A stretch of DNA of 64,000 nt, taken from NCBI GenBank assembly GCA_945787015.1, contig CALZGM010000004.1, positions 84,240 through 148,239 of the forward strand, read 5' to 3'. The notes below the pieces were generated by a model. It did no database searches, was not told the DNA's origin, and saw only the letters and a program-made list of their open reading frames with translations. Positions 1-9,596 of this stretch are shown piece after piece. Made by a program: the position numbers and the translations under genes. Each line of letters starts with the position of its first letter. Position 1 is the first letter of the stretch. Origin of the DNA: an uncultured Roseburia sp. Its GTDB lineage: Bacteria > Bacillota > Clostridia > Lachnospirales > Lachnospiraceae.

Positions 1-17
1 TATGTACATCTTTTTCG

Positions 18-914
18 TCATAAAGATTTTAAATACGTATTTTTCAAAATATCCTCAGAGAGTTGTAATGCATGCTTATAATACCATCCATCTTCATCCT
101 CATCAGCTTCTATAAATTCAACATACTCATTCAACGTAGCCAGTTTAATATCATATATGTACTGCGAATATTCCGGTTTTTGGTTAATATTATTATAGAC
201 TCTTTCAACAAAAAGTTTTTTCTGTTTTTCATTCATATAAAAAGGAAAAGTAGCCCTGTCCACGGTCGCATGCGCAAGAAAACGTGCAATATCTAATGAA
301 TATGGCATGATTCCGCCAAATCCCCAATCGATGATGTATACACGATTGTTATGATTCATTGCATTAAATTCTAAAAAATCTCCATTTGACAATGTCCTTG
401 GACAAGTCAACTGACGTTTTAAGAATAAAGAATATGCTTCACCTATTATAGGCTCGTTTTTAATATAAAAATACCGTTTATTAATTCTTTCCCAATATAC
501 ATCAAATCTGCCGTCTGTCTCATCATTCATCCAATAAGCATTTTGAATTTCCGTAATACTATCCGCTGCTGACAAAGCTAGCTCGTCCGTCATATCTCTT
601 AAATCATTCCCGGTAATATTTTCAATCAAAATCCAAATGTCGTCCTCATCTTCCCATTTTCCATAATATGTCGGAACCGGGAAATGCTTATTCATAAGGA
701 ACTTTTCGTAGTTAGATACTTCTCTTTTCCCGGTTTTCTTTAAAATTTTACTACCAGAGGGAGTTGTAATCTTGTATACATCATAGTACCTTATTTCGTC
801 CTCTCCTTCGCCATAGCGCTCGCAAACCTGCATGATCTCATTTATTTTCTCATCAGATATTTGCTTAAAAATATCTATTACTTTATTATCTTCAATTTCG
901 ATTTCAAAATTCAT
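18..914 (-). CDS. Aminoglycoside phosphotransferase-like kinase (APH/choline kinase fold)
   Basis: A 298-residue cytoplasmic protein with the C-terminal catalytic half of the APH family: a Brenner-like segment SNGDFLEFN (176-184), followed by IDWGFGG (195-201), which carries the metal-binding Asp. Families usually have HGD at the first site; here the His is replaced by Asn, so activity may be altered. The N-terminal lobe (about 40-100) resembles the nucleotide-binding lobe. The start is supported by a GGGGG run six bases upstream. It is last in a set of four accessory genes (terpene-cyclase-like, histidine phosphatase, GNAT, this), 10 bases after the GNAT gene. The substrate is not identifiable; antibiotic inactivation is possible but not supported directly. 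Confidence 0.8.
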   Translation of the reverse strand: MNFEIEIEDNKVIDIFKQISDEKINEIMQVCERYGEGEDEIRYYDVYKITTPSGSKILKKTGKREVSNYEKFLMNKHFPVPTYYGKWEDEDDIWILIENITGNDLRDMTDELALSAADSITEIQNAYWMNDETDGRFDVYWERINKRYFYIKNEPIIGEAYSLFLKRQLTCPRTLSNGDFLEFNAMNHNNRVYIIDWGFGGIMPYSLDIARFLAHATVDRATFPFYMNEKQKKLFVERVYNNINQKPEYSQYIYDIKLATLNEYVEFIEADEDEDGWYYKHALQLSEDILKNTYLKSL

Positions 915-924
915 CTTTAACCCC

Positions 925-1455
925 CTAAACTGTTATCCAATATCTTTTCATAATACAATCATCAACCAGAATTTCTTTTTCAAAAACTCCTCCGTTGGCT
1001 AAAATCGTTTTTTCACTCCCAATATTATCTGCATCGCATGTAACTAATACTTTGTCAATTCCACGTTGTTTTGCATTTAATAAATTCAATCTTATCATTT
1101 CTGATGCATAGCCTTTTTTGCGTTCTGTAGGACGTACATAATAACCTATATGTCCACCCCACGTTCCTAAAATCGGATGATTAATGTGATGCCTCAAATC
1201 AATTACTCCAACAATACGATTATCTCTTTTGCGAACAGCAATATAAATATTTGAAGGCACTTTTCCTTCAGGAATATTATTTGCATTGCTGCCAATCCTA
1301 ACTGCATCAATCCATTCCTGAGCAGAGGAGCATGTCCGAAGGCAACCGCATCCTGCAAATTTATCATTATCATCTGAATCTAAGATTTCCTGGCGAAGTT
1401 TCCAAATATCTTCGGCATATTCTTCTGTTGGTTCCATTAATATTAACTCGTCCAT
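925..1455 (-). CDS. GNAT family N-acetyltransferase
   Basis: A 176-residue acetyl-CoA-dependent acetyltransferase. The acetyl-CoA pyrophosphate-binding motif A is visible as RPTERKKGYASEM (108-120), preceded by the beta-4 strand HIGYYV; the segment around DADNIGSEKTILANGGV is the usual beta-5/alpha-4 region where N and S contact the cofactor. The C-terminal part matches small-molecule or amino-group acetyltransferases of the RimI/YjgM type more than aminoglycoside enzymes, but the substrate cannot be assigned. GAGG lies nine bases before the ATG. It sits between a histidine phosphatase and an APH-like kinase on the same strand, in a small accessory run. Confidence 0.88.
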   Translation of the reverse strand: MDELILMEPTEEYAEDIWKLRQEILDSDDNDKFAGCGCLRTCSSAQEWIDAVRIGSNANNIPEGKVPSNIYIAVRKRDNRIVGVIDLRHHINHPILGTWGGHIGYYVRPTERKKGYASEMIRLNLLNAKQRGIDKVLVTCDADNIGSEKTILANGGVFEKEILVDDCIMKRYWITV

Positions 1456-1477
1456 TTTTCTTTACCTCATTGAAACA

Positions 1478-2047
1478 TTAAATCTCGAACAAATTATATT
1501 TCTGAATACCAATACAATCCTTATCCTCAAAAGTGAATTTCACAACCCATGGCATTACATTTCTAATCTTTTCAAAGTAAGTATAGTCAAAAGTTTTGTC
1601 GTAATAATTTATAATCGTACTTAATGCCGTTCCATGGCTTCCGATTACAATAGTTTTCCCCTTGTAATGTTCCAACACATTATTTAAAGCATTTATGTTT
1701 CTGCTTTGCACTTCATTTAAAGTTTCGCCATCGGATAATTTGTAATTAAAATCTTCCCATTGTTTCTTGCAAAATGCTTGAAAGTCAGCTATCCATTCAC
1801 TGTCTACTCTGCGTTCTCTAAAATCTTCTATTATTTCAATTTTCAAATTTGAAGTTTCAGCAAAATCAGCAACTGTATCAACCGCTCTTTTATAAGGACT
1901 TGAAATTATAATATCAATATGCTTGTCTAATAAAAATTTTGTAACAAGTTTTCTGTCTTTTAGTCCTTTATTTGAAAGTTCTCTTGATCTGTCATCATGA
2001 TTATCGTAATTAGGTTCTGCATGTCGTACAAAATATACAGTTGTCAT
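1478..2047 (-). CDS. Histidine phosphatase family protein (phosphoglycerate mutase-like)
   Basis: A cytoplasmic phosphatase of the histidine acid phosphatase/PGM superfamily. The phosphorylated catalytic His is in VRHAEPN (residue 9 of the chosen start), the conserved Arg is in SSPYKRAVDT, and the second catalytic His is in GSHGTALS (about 138). At about 189 residues it has the usual length for small 2H-phosphatases acting on sugar phosphates, nucleotides or alpha-ribazole phosphate; substrate unknown. There are two nearby ATGs; the second (2047) is preferred because GGAG lies nine bases before it and only three before the first (2053). It is 22 bases upstream of the GNAT gene on the same strand. 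Confidence 0.88.
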   Translation of the reverse strand: MTTVYFVRHAEPNYDNHDDRSRELSNKGLKDRKLVTKFLLDKHIDIIISSPYKRAVDTVADFAETSNLKIEIIEDFRERRVDSEWIADFQAFCKKQWEDFNYKLSDGETLNEVQSRNINALNNVLEHYKGKTIVIGSHGTALSTIINYYDKTFDYTYFEKIRNVMPWVVKFTFEDKDCIGIQKYNLFEI

Positions 2048-2084
2048 TTTCATTTTCTCCGCTACTTACTATTTGTCTTATTTG

Positions 2085-3113
2085 CTATTTTAGAGGATCT
2101 TTCCAATCATATTCACCATCTAGGTTTAAATTTCCTTCATATTCACTTGAACGTTCCTCAAGTGTTTTATGTATAAATGTTTCGTCAAATGCAATCCTTT
2201 TATTAGATTCTTTTAAGACACTATAGAATTTCAAATTTTTAATAATCAAATCCGATTTCCACCAATTCTTACTAATACTCCATTGTTCCGGATAACTGCC
2301 CCATTCCCATGTAATATTCCAACTGCCATCCGCTTCTTGCGTTTTGGAAATAAAATCACATTCAAATTCACAAAGTTCTTTGTTATCCGGATAAAAAATA
2401 CTATTTTTCGAGTTTATGAATAAAGACGGCTTACATACATATTCCGTTGACCAAACAGATGTATCCTGTGTCAGAACATGCTTTATCTGTTTTTTTAGCA
2501 GTTCTTCAAACTCTGTCATATTAATATAAGTGTTTGCGTTGCATTCCTTTAAATATTCATACAAACTCACAAAACAGGAAACTGTATGCATGGAATCCAT
2601 CGGGAAATTGACATTAAAATAATCGTATGCTTCTTTCAATAAAGTAACTGCTGTTGCATAAAGCTTACTTTCTTTACTGGCATATTTTAGAATAAACCCA
2701 ATAAAACAGGCTGTCGGATTATAGTTAAGTTCCTGAGAAGATACATAATTCCACCAAGGCGCATGCGGAAAATCATCATTTGAAGGAATCGTATTAAACC
2801 ACATATGTCCATTAAAGTCTTTTGTCGTTTCCAGATATCTCAGTATTCCCTGAATCATTGGATGCTCTTTTTCAATAAGATTCACTTCTTTGATAATTTC
2901 AGTTGCAACCCATGTTTGAATTGGAGACGAATTTGGATTCCAACAATCCGGTTCAAGCGCATGTCCAAAACCGCCATCTTCGTTTTGATATTTAGCTAAT
3001 ATTTTAAGAACATCCTCTTTTTTCCCAATTTCAAATAAATATTGCCACCTTGCTAAATCAAGAGGTCTTGCATTTCTATATATAAATTCTTTTGCTTTTT
3101 TTATATTCATCAT
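2085..3113 (-). CDS. Prenyltransferase / squalene-cyclase-like alpha-toroid protein
   Basis: A 342-residue soluble protein with helical-toroid features of the terpenoid cyclase/protein prenyltransferase superfamily: repeats such as KYQNEDGGFGHA near residue 45 and TQEADGSWN near residue 255 resemble the QW repeats (QxxDGxW). It is about half the length of squalene-hopene cyclase, lacks an obvious DXDD acid motif, and has no membrane segment, so a catalytic cyclase role is doubtful. GGAG stands six bases before the ATG. It is 27 bases downstream of the YgiQ-type gene and leads into phosphatase, GNAT and kinase genes. Function unassigned; the fold call is firm, the role is not. Confidence 0.7.
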   Translation of the reverse strand: MMNIKKAKEFIYRNARPLDLARWQYLFEIGKKEDVLKILAKYQNEDGGFGHALEPDCWNPNSSPIQTWVATEIIKEVNLIEKEHPMIQGILRYLETTKDFNGHMWFNTIPSNDDFPHAPWWNYVSSQELNYNPTACFIGFILKYASKESKLYATAVTLLKEAYDYFNVNFPMDSMHTVSCFVSLYEYLKECNANTYINMTEFEELLKKQIKHVLTQDTSVWSTEYVCKPSLFINSKNSIFYPDNKELCEFECDFISKTQEADGSWNITWEWGSYPEQWSISKNWWKSDLIIKNLKFYSVLKESNKRIAFDETFIHKTLEERSSEYEGNLNLDGEYDWKDPLK

Positions 3114-3140
3114 TTGAAGCTCCTTTGAAAAGAAAATGCA

Positions 3141-5027
3141 TTATTTCCGTTTCTTATGCACATTTCGAATGGTCTTTTTCTTCTGTTTCTCTTTCGCATC
3201 CCGTGACGCATTCTGCACCCGTCCATCTCCCTTTCGAGGACGAATCAGGCACTTCTTATCATAACCGATTAAATCTGTTCTTCCGGCCTTTGTTAATGCT
3301 TCATAAATCAAATCATAGTTCTTTGGATTACGATACTGAATCAAAGCACGCTGCATAGCCTTTTCATGTGGATTGGTAGCCACATAAACCGGCTGCATAT
3401 TACGTGGATCCACACCGGTATAATACATACAGGTAGAAATCGTAGAAGGTGTCGGATAAAAATCCTGCACCTGCTCCGGCATATAGCCCAAATCACGCAA
3501 ATATTCAGAAAGTTCAATTGCTTCCTTAAGGGTAGAGCCCGGGTGGGAAGACATCAGATAAGGAACTAAAAATTGCTTCTTACCCAGTTTTTCGTTCATT
3601 GCTTTATATGCCTTCACAAAGCGATTGTAGACTGCTACTTCCGGCTTGCCAAGCTTTTGTAAAACAGCATCCGAAATATGCTCCGGAGCCACCTTTAACT
3701 GGCCGCTTACATGATGCTCACAAAGCTCACGTAAAAAGGTCGGGTCCTCATCATAAATCAAATAATCAAAACGGATACCGGAACGGATAAATACTTTCTT
3801 CACGTTTGGTAATTCGCGGAGTTTTCGAAGTAAACTTAAATAATCCGAATGGTCTACCTTTAAATTTTTGCAAGGTTTTGGAAATAGGCACTGTTTGTTT
3901 GGACATGCGCCCTTGGTTAATTGTTTGTCACAAGCCGGAGCTCTGAAATTCGCAGTTGGACCTCCTACATCGTGAATATAGCCTTTAAAATCCGGGTCCC
4001 AGATCATCTTCCCGGCTTCCGCTAAAATCGATTCATGACTTCTGGTCTGTATAATTCTTCCCTGGTGGAAGGTTAAAGCACAAAAACTACAGCCACCGAA
4101 ACATCCACGGTTGCTGATGAGTGAGAACTTCACTTCTTCAATTGCAGGGACCCCACCGGCTTCTTCATATGAAGGATGATAGGTCCTCATATAAGGCAGG
4201 GCATAAACAGCATCCATTTCGCTTTGAGACAATGGCTTTGAAGGTGGATTCTGTACGACAAATAGTTTATCGTCATAGGTCTCAAACAATCGTTTTCCGG
4301 AAAATGGGTCTGTATTACAATACTGGGTATAAAAGCTTCTTGCATAATTTAATTTGTCTTTTTTCAAATCTTCATAAGAAGGAAGCTCGATGGCATCATA
4401 AATAATATCTCTATTTCTGGTCTTATACACCGTTCCGTCAATAAAGGTGATATCACGGATATCAAGACCACTGTCTAAGGCATCTGCAATTTCAACAATA
4501 CTTCGCTCTCCCATTCCGTAAGAGATTAAATCTGCACCGGAATCCAGTAAAATAGAACGTTTCAACTTATCTGACCAGTAATCGTAATGAGCCAGACGAC
4601 GAAGGCTTGCCTCAATACCGCCAATAATAATCGGTTTCTTTTTATAGGTCTGGCGAATCAGATTACAATAAACGATGGTTGCATAATCCGGTCGTTTTCC
4701 CATGACTCCGCCGGGGGTAAATGCATCTGTTGTACGTCTTTTCTTCGATACGGAATAATGATTTACCATGGAATCCATATTTCCCGCAGATACTAAAAAA
4801 CCAAGACGCGGTTCCCCTAAAATATTGATGGATTCGCTCTTGGTCCAGTCCGGCTGCGCTATGATTCCCACAGTATAACCATGAGACTGTAATACTCTTG
4901 AAATGATAGCATGTCCAAACGAAGGATGGTCTACATATGCATCACCGCACACGTAGACAAAGTCTAACTGTGAAATGCCCTGTTCCTTCATATCTTCTTT
5001 ACTGATTGGTAAAAATCCGTTACTCAT
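3141..5027 (-). CDS. ygiQ: YgiQ family radical SAM protein
   Basis: A 628-residue radical S-adenosylmethionine enzyme of the YgiQ (UPF0313) family. The 4Fe-4S/SAM motif is [10 protein letters not shown] with cysteines at 309, 313 and 316, the CxxxCxxC pattern; the N-terminal domain (about 20-200) is the family's DUF3362-associated region with [16 protein letters not shown]. The C-terminal tail is very basic. The family's substrate is unknown. Full length and intact. A GAGAGG stretch precedes the ATG, and the gene lies 21 bases after the RsuA-type pseudouridine synthase, so it is probably co-transcribed with pepD, the M23 peptidase and that synthase. Confidence 0.92.
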   Translation of the reverse strand: MSNGFLPISKEDMKEQGISQLDFVYVCGDAYVDHPSFGHAIISRVLQSHGYTVGIIAQPDWTKSESINILGEPRLGFLVSAGNMDSMVNHYSVSKKRRTTDAFTPGGVMGKRPDYATIVYCNLIRQTYKKKPIIIGGIEASLRRLAHYDYWSDKLKRSILLDSGADLISYGMGERSIVEIADALDSGLDIRDITFIDGTVYKTRNRDIIYDAIELPSYEDLKKDKLNYARSFYTQYCNTDPFSGKRLFETYDDKLFVVQNPPSKPLSQSEMDAVYALPYMRTYHPSYEEAGGVPAIEEVKFSLISNRGCFGGCSFCALTFHQGRIIQTRSHESILAEAGKMIWDPDFKGYIHDVGGPTANFRAPACDKQLTKGACPNKQCLFPKPCKNLKVDHSDYLSLLRKLRELPNVKKVFIRSGIRFDYLIYDEDPTFLRELCEHHVSGQLKVAPEHISDAVLQKLGKPEVAVYNRFVKAYKAMNEKLGKKQFLVPYLMSSHPGSTLKEAIELSEYLRDLGYMPEQVQDFYPTPSTISTCMYYTGVDPRNMQPVYVATNPHEKAMQRALIQYRNPKNYDLIYEALTKAGRTDLIGYDKKCLIRPRKGDGRVQNASRDAKEKQKKKTIRNVHKKRK

Positions 5028-5048
5028 AAATCCTCTCGTTCTGCCAAT

Positions 5049-5753
5049 TTAACGGCGTAGTTCTTCTATTTCCTGTTCTGTTAACGGGCGGTATTCACCC
5101 GGTTTTAAGTTCTCGTCTAAGATAAGCCTGCCCATTGAAATTCGCTTTAAATAAAGCACTTTTTTATCTAACGCTTCAAACATTCGTTTAACCTGGTGAA
5201 ATTTTCCTTCGGAAATCGTTAATTCTATTTCTGAAACCGCATCACTTACTAAAACCTTTAGTTCTGCAGGTTTACAAGGCTTTTTCTCACCAATGTCAAT
5301 CCCTTTTATAAAAAGGTTTACATCCTTTTCTGTCACTTTTCCTTCCACTTTTGCATAATAAGTCTTTGGCACATGCTTTGCCGGACTTAATAATTCATGC
5401 GATAACATGCCATCATTTGTAATAAGCAATAATCCCTCCGTATCAATATCCAAACGGCCCACAGGATTTAAGTCCTTACGTGTCAAATCCTTCATATAGT
5501 CCATAACTGTTTTATGCACTGCATCGGTAACGGCAGTCACACACCCTGCCGGTTTATAAAACATATAATATTCAAACTGCTGATAACACAAGATTTTTCC
5601 CTGATAAGTAACAACGTCTTTTGTTTCATCAATTTGTTGTTCCGGCTTCTTAACCGGGATACCATTTATCATTATTTGTCCGGTTTTAATAATTTTTTTC
5701 ACTTCGCTTCTGCTTCCGACACCAAGCTCAGTTAAAAATTTATCAATTCTCAT
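5049..5753 (-). CDS. rsuA: 16S rRNA pseudouridine synthase, RsuA/RluB/E/F family
   Basis: A 234-residue RNA-modifying enzyme that isomerises a uridine in rRNA. It has an N-terminal S4 RNA-binding domain (MRIDKFLTELGVGSR, 1-60) followed by the catalytic core with GRLDIDTEG, where D102 is the catalytic aspartate in the family motif GRLDxxTxG. Length and domain order fit the RsuA subgroup; distinguishing RsuA from RluB/E/F targets needs a phylogeny. Its start overlaps the end of the M23 peptidase gene by 11 bases, with AAAGG eight bases before the ATG, indicating translational coupling. Confidence 0.9.
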   Translation of the reverse strand: MRIDKFLTELGVGSRSEVKKIIKTGQIMINGIPVKKPEQQIDETKDVVTYQGKILCYQQFEYYMFYKPAGCVTAVTDAVHKTVMDYMKDLTRKDLNPVGRLDIDTEGLLLITNDGMLSHELLSPAKHVPKTYYAKVEGKVTEKDVNLFIKGIDIGEKKPCKPAELKVLVSDAVSEIELTISEGKFHQVKRMFEALDKKVLYLKRISMGRLILDENLKPGEYRPLTEQEIEELRR

Positions 5754-6591
5754 CTAATGTACCTTTCTGTCGTTGTTCGCATAAATAAAGTGCCGGGTAA
5801 GGATTGATCGCAAATTCCTTTCCGTTCTCATCGTCAAAATATATTCCAAAATGTAGATGCACGTCAAATTGTCCGGTCGTGCCTTCTACCTCACTATATC
5901 CCGTGTCCCCCATAAAACCGATAAATTCACCGGCTTTTACTGCTTCACCCGGCTGAAAATCCTTTGCATATTCTGCCAAATGAGCATAGTAATAATAAGC
6001 GCCGGATTCGCTTCGTATGCCGATTCGGTAACCACCCAACTTCAACCATCCAATATTTTCTATCACACCGTCTGTAGCACTGTAAATCGGATAAATTCCG
6101 CGCTTATTATAGGTTGCCATAATATCACAGCCTTCATGTACCCGTTCCCCGTTATAATTTCTCGCATAGTGCCAGCTGTTCACGTAGGAATACTCTGCAT
6201 TAGGAAGATTTTTTATTTCTCCCACCGGAAAACATCTCATATCAGTAAAAATTGCTTTTAAATATGCAAAAAGCTGCTCATATTCTTCTTTTTTATAAGT
6301 TAATACCATATCCTTTTTGTCCAAAAGTTCTTTGGAATTGGAAGTCAGACAGTCTGTTCCCATATATAGCGTTAAAAGGGAAAGGAAGTCTGACATATCC
6401 CCTTCGGAATCTGTATAAAACTGCATTAATTGGTCTGTTCCTATATCGAACGAAACAAGATGGAATTTTCCTATCTCAAAAGAAAAGCAGTTTCTCATTT
6501 GTACTTCACTCTCTAAGTAGAAAAATAAAATTACATCAAAACATAAGAGAGACATAAATAGTAACCATTTTTGAAACCGCCCTATCCTCAT
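5743..6591 (-). CDS. Membrane-anchored M23 (LytM) family peptidase
   Basis: A 282-residue cell-wall endopeptidase homologue. A single N-terminal membrane segment (about 8-27) acts as anchor, so the rest faces outside. The LytM zinc site is complete: HEGCD (H152, D156), YYAHL (H204) and HLHFG (H245, H247). Between anchor and catalytic domain there is an unrecognised 120-residue linker. The gene starts three bases after the pepD stop without a clear ribosome site, so it probably depends on coupling to pepD. Likely role: cutting peptidoglycan cross-bridges during growth or sporulation; the exact bond is not predictable. Confidence 0.87.
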   Translation of the reverse strand: MRIGRFQKWLLFMSLLCFDVILFFYLESEVQMRNCFSFEIGKFHLVSFDIGTDQLMQFYTDSEGDMSDFLSLLTLYMGTDCLTSNSKELLDKKDMVLTYKKEEYEQLFAYLKAIFTDMRCFPVGEIKNLPNAEYSYVNSWHYARNYNGERVHEGCDIMATYNKRGIYPIYSATDGVIENIGWLKLGGYRIGIRSESGAYYYYAHLAEYAKDFQPGEAVKAGEFIGFMGDTGYSEVEGTTGQFDVHLHFGIYFDDENGKEFAINPYPALYLCEQRQKGTLDEN

Positions 6592-6594
6592 ATA

Positions 6595-8049
6595 TTACTT
6601 GCAGCGTTTTAAAAACTCAATTAAAAGCTTCCAGATTTTTTCCGTTGAAGAAATGCTTAAACGTTCTTTTGGTGTATGGATGTCATAATTGTTTGGTCCA
6701 AAGGATACACAATCCAAATTTTCAATTTTTCCGGATAAAAGTCCGCATTCCAATCCTGCATGGATTGCCTCAAATACAGGCTCTTCATCAAATAATTCTT
6801 TGTATACAGAGCTGATTGTTTCACGGATATCAGAATCAGCCTTATATTCCCATGCAGGATAATCGCCCTCAATGGTAGCATCTCCGCCTAAAAACTCTGC
6901 TAAATACACTAACTTATCTGCTAAATCATTTTTTCTGGTAGAAACACTGCTTCGTACAGAAGTCACACAATTTAACGCACCGTCTTTTAACTCCATGATT
7001 CCAAGATTTAATGAAGTCTCAACCAATCCCGGCATTACCCGGCTCATATGCTGTACACCGTTTGGAACATTTCTTAAATAGAATATCACTTTTTCCTGAG
7101 CACCAATGGTAAGTACCGGAATATCTGTTTCGCCTTTATCTTCAAAAACAACTTTTACCCCTTTATCAGATGCCATAAATTCATTTGCAAATACATTACT
7201 CATTGCAGTTAACATTTCTTCTAAGCGGACTGCATCAGCTTCTGCGACTAAAAGTTCGGCTTTACATTCTCTTGGAATCGCATTGTCCTTTAAACCACCT
7301 GCTAAGGATACAATCCCGTATTCTACTTCTGTGGCTAAAGCTTTTAAAACACGCCCCATGAGAATATTCGCATTCCCGTGTTCTTTATCAATTTCAGCTC
7401 CTGAATGACCGCCTTCTAAGCCTGTAACAGCGATTTCATATAAAATACCGCTGGCATCCTCATAGGCTACCGGAATGACTGTATTTACCTGCATACCTCC
7501 TGCACAGCTGGTAAGAAAATGTCCCTCTACGTCAGAGTCGATATTTAACATTTTATGGCCCTTTAACATGGACAAATCAATGCTTTCTGCTCCCAACATA
7601 CCAATTTCTTCATCAACGGTAATGACAACTTCTAAGCGCGGATGTGCAATTTCATCTGACTCTAAGATAGCCAGCGCATACGCTACAGCAATTCCATCAT
7701 CACCACCAAGTGTCGTACCTCTGGCCTTTAAAAAGTCACCATCTACATATAAGTCCAGTCCTTCTTTTTCAAAATCAATGTTACAATCATTCTCTTTCTC
7801 ACAGACCATATCCATGTGACCCTGGATAATAATGGCATCTGAATTTTCATAGCCTTCTGATGCTTCTTTAATAATGATAACATTATGATCTTCGTCTTGA
7901 TAATGCTCCAGATTATGTTTTTTTGCAAAATCAACTAAATAATCGCTGATTGCCTTTGTGTTTCTGGAACCATGCGGAATGGCTGCCAGTTCTTCAAAAT
8001 AACGGAATACACTTTCCGGTTGTAAATTGTGTTTTTCTAAAATACTCAT
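6595..8049 (-). CDS. pepD: Aminoacyl-histidine dipeptidase (M20/PepD)
   Basis: A 484-residue cytosolic zinc dipeptidase (Xaa-His, carnosine-type) of the M20C family. Metal and catalytic residues are visible: HMDM (H78, D80), GGDDG (115-119) and VDEEIG (E147/E148), plus the C-terminal HAGLECG segment. Length matches the family. AGGAGG lies five bases before the ATG. It is the first gene of a minus-strand run that continues into the M23 peptidase, RsuA-type synthase and YgiQ genes; its 5' end is only 30 bases from the divergent YlbJ-type gene, so the two share a very compact promoter region. Confidence 0.93.
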   Translation of the reverse strand: MSILEKHNLQPESVFRYFEELAAIPHGSRNTKAISDYLVDFAKKHNLEHYQDEDHNVIIIKEASEGYENSDAIIIQGHMDMVCEKENDCNIDFEKEGLDLYVDGDFLKARGTTLGGDDGIAVAYALAILESDEIAHPRLEVVITVDEEIGMLGAESIDLSMLKGHKMLNIDSDVEGHFLTSCAGGMQVNTVIPVAYEDASGILYEIAVTGLEGGHSGAEIDKEHGNANILMGRVLKALATEVEYGIVSLAGGLKDNAIPRECKAELLVAEADAVRLEEMLTAMSNVFANEFMASDKGVKVVFEDKGETDIPVLTIGAQEKVIFYLRNVPNGVQHMSRVMPGLVETSLNLGIMELKDGALNCVTSVRSSVSTRKNDLADKLVYLAEFLGGDATIEGDYPAWEYKADSDIRETISSVYKELFDEEPVFEAIHAGLECGLLSGKIENLDCVSFGPNNYDIHTPKERLSISSTEKIWKLLIEFLKRCK

Positions 8050-8079
8050 AGAAACCTCCTAAAAGAAATATATTATAGT

Positions 8080-9003
8080 ATGAAAAAGAAAATGTTTATT
8101 CTCATTATCCTTTTATGCTTGTTTTATATATTAAAATATCCTGCAGTTACTGTAAATGCGGCTGCAAACGGACTTGTGCTCTGGTTTGAACATATCTTAC
8201 CGGCGCTGCTTCCATTTGCCATTTTATCCAATATTATCATCTCATCAGATATTCTTCCCTCTTTAACAGGAAAAATATTACCAATTTTGAAACATATCAT
8301 ACCGGTTAGTGAATCCGGTGCGTTTGTGCTTCTTTCCGGTTTTCTTTTTGGATTTCCCATGGGAAGTAAAAACTGTGCCGAACTTCTTCGACAGAACAAA
8401 ATCACAAAAGAAGAAGCAGATATCTTATTTATTATCACAAATAATATGAGTCCTGTATTTATTCAAAGTTACATTTTGGAACAGCAATTGAAACTGCATG
8501 GTTACTTTGTGCTTTCCTTGCTGATTTTATATCTGCCACCATTGATTCTTGGTAGTTTCTTACTCAGGAAACAAAAAGCTTCTGATTTTTCTCATAAAAA
8601 ATCGGCATCAAGATCTAAAATTAACTTTCAAATCGTCGATGCCGGTATTATGAACGGTTTTGAAACATTAACCAAAATTGGCGGATATATCATGATATTT
8701 TCCATTCTGGCATCTTGTTTTTCAATGCTTTCGCTTCCTAACCAGGTAAAATTGTGTTTTATCGGCATTACGGAGCTGACAAACGGAATTCATGCCATTA
8801 GTCATACATCAATGACGAAAGGAAGTCAATATGTACTTGCTATGATATTCACTGCCTTTGGTGGACTAAGCGGTATTTCTCAGACAAGTGCCATGATAAA
8901 AGATACCGGGCTTTCTATCAAAAGATATTGTTTCATAAAAGCGGTTCTTGCTATAATATCAGGGCTGCTTGCTGCCACTATTATCCTAATAAATCCGGTG
9001 TAA
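8080..9003 (+). CDS. Sporulation integral membrane protein YlbJ-like (nucleoside-recognition/Gate domain)
   Basis: A 307-residue polytopic membrane protein with about eight hydrophobic segments. The segment ANGLVLWFEHILPALLPFAI and the internal GFLFGFPMGSK resemble the Gate domain repeated in YlbJ and spore-maturation proteins. In Bacillus, YlbJ is needed for spore heat resistance; that this copy does the same is inferred. Context helps: coaD and rsmD lie next door, as in the Bacillus rsmD-coaD-ylbJ cluster, but here the gene faces the opposite way. Only a weak ribosome site is seen before the ATG. Its 3' end overlaps the convergent coiled-coil gene by 23 bases. Confidence 0.78.
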   Translation: MKKKMFILIILLCLFYILKYPAVTVNAAANGLVLWFEHILPALLPFAILSNIIISSDILPSLTGKILPILKHIIPVSESGAFVLLSGFLFGFPMGSKNCAELLRQNKITKEEADILFIITNNMSPVFIQSYILEQQLKLHGYFVLSLLILYLPPLILGSFLLRKQKASDFSHKKSASRSKINFQIVDAGIMNGFETLTKIGGYIMIFSILASCFSMLSLPNQVKLCFIGITELTNGIHAISHTSMTKGSQYVLAMIFTAFGGLSGISQTSAMIKDTGLSIKRYCFIKAVLAIISGLLAATIILINPV

Positions 9004-9595
9004 TATCTATTTTAGGTAATTCTTCTGTCGCCTGGGCTGCAGACATATCTTCTTCTACTGTAGGATTTAATTCTGCACGGTTAGAAGATACGATATCATA
9101 AAACTCCTGAAGAGAACCCATATAACTGTCATGACGGGTTCTAGAAGCTTCCATTGCCCTTCCAATGGCATTTTCAAGGTTACCTAAAATATCATCTGTG
9201 TACTGCATTGCGCTCATGCGGATATTATTTGCATCGTTTGTCGCGTTGTCTAATATCTCCTGTGCCTGTTTGGTAGCTAACATTACCACCTCATTTGCCT
9301 GGGCATAAGCACGCTGCATAATCTGATGCTCATTAATTAATTCATCAGTTTTAATCTGAGCCTGAGCAATAATCGCATCCGCTTTTGCCTGTGCATCAGC
9401 TAAAATTGCCTCTTTATTGCTGATAATCTTCTGATAACGCTTAATTTCTTCCGGAGTCTTATTTCTTAATTCACTTAATAATTCTTCGATTTCATCTTTA
9501 TTGACAATGATTTTAGCTGAAGATAACGGATATGTCTTACAACCGTCAATGTACTCTTCAATTTCATCGATAATCTGCTCCATTTTACTTGCCAT
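8981..9595 (-). CDS. Coiled-coil protein resembling ATPase stalk subunits (V-type H/E, F-type b)
   Basis: About 204 residues, hydrophilic, no membrane segment. The middle (about 55-150) is a long Ala/Glu/Gln-rich heptad region (ILADAQAKADAIIAQAQ) like the peripheral stalk subunits of rotary ATPases and DivIVA-type coiled coils; no rotary ATPase genes are nearby, so a scaffold or division-associated role is as plausible. The chosen ATG (9595) has AAAGGAATGG upstream and sits immediately after the coaD stop; an upstream in-frame ATG at 9631 would overlap coaD. Last gene of the yicC-to-coaD operon, convergent with and overlapping the YlbJ-like gene. Confidence 0.75.
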   Translation of the reverse strand: MASKMEQIIDEIEEYIDGCKTYPLSSAKIIVNKDEIEELLSELRNKTPEEIKRYQKIISNKEAILADAQAKADAIIAQAQIKTDELINEHQIMQRAYAQANEVVMLATKQAQEILDNATNDANNIRMSAMQYTDDILGNLENAIGRAMEASRTRHDSYMGSLQEFYDIVSSNRAELNPTVEEDMSAAQATEELPKIDITPDLLG

Positions 9596-9596
9596 A

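Noticed and set aside
3092-4796. Several plus-strand frames opposite the YgiQ gene
   Set aside because: Overlap a long conserved protein and have no ribosome sites or family features.
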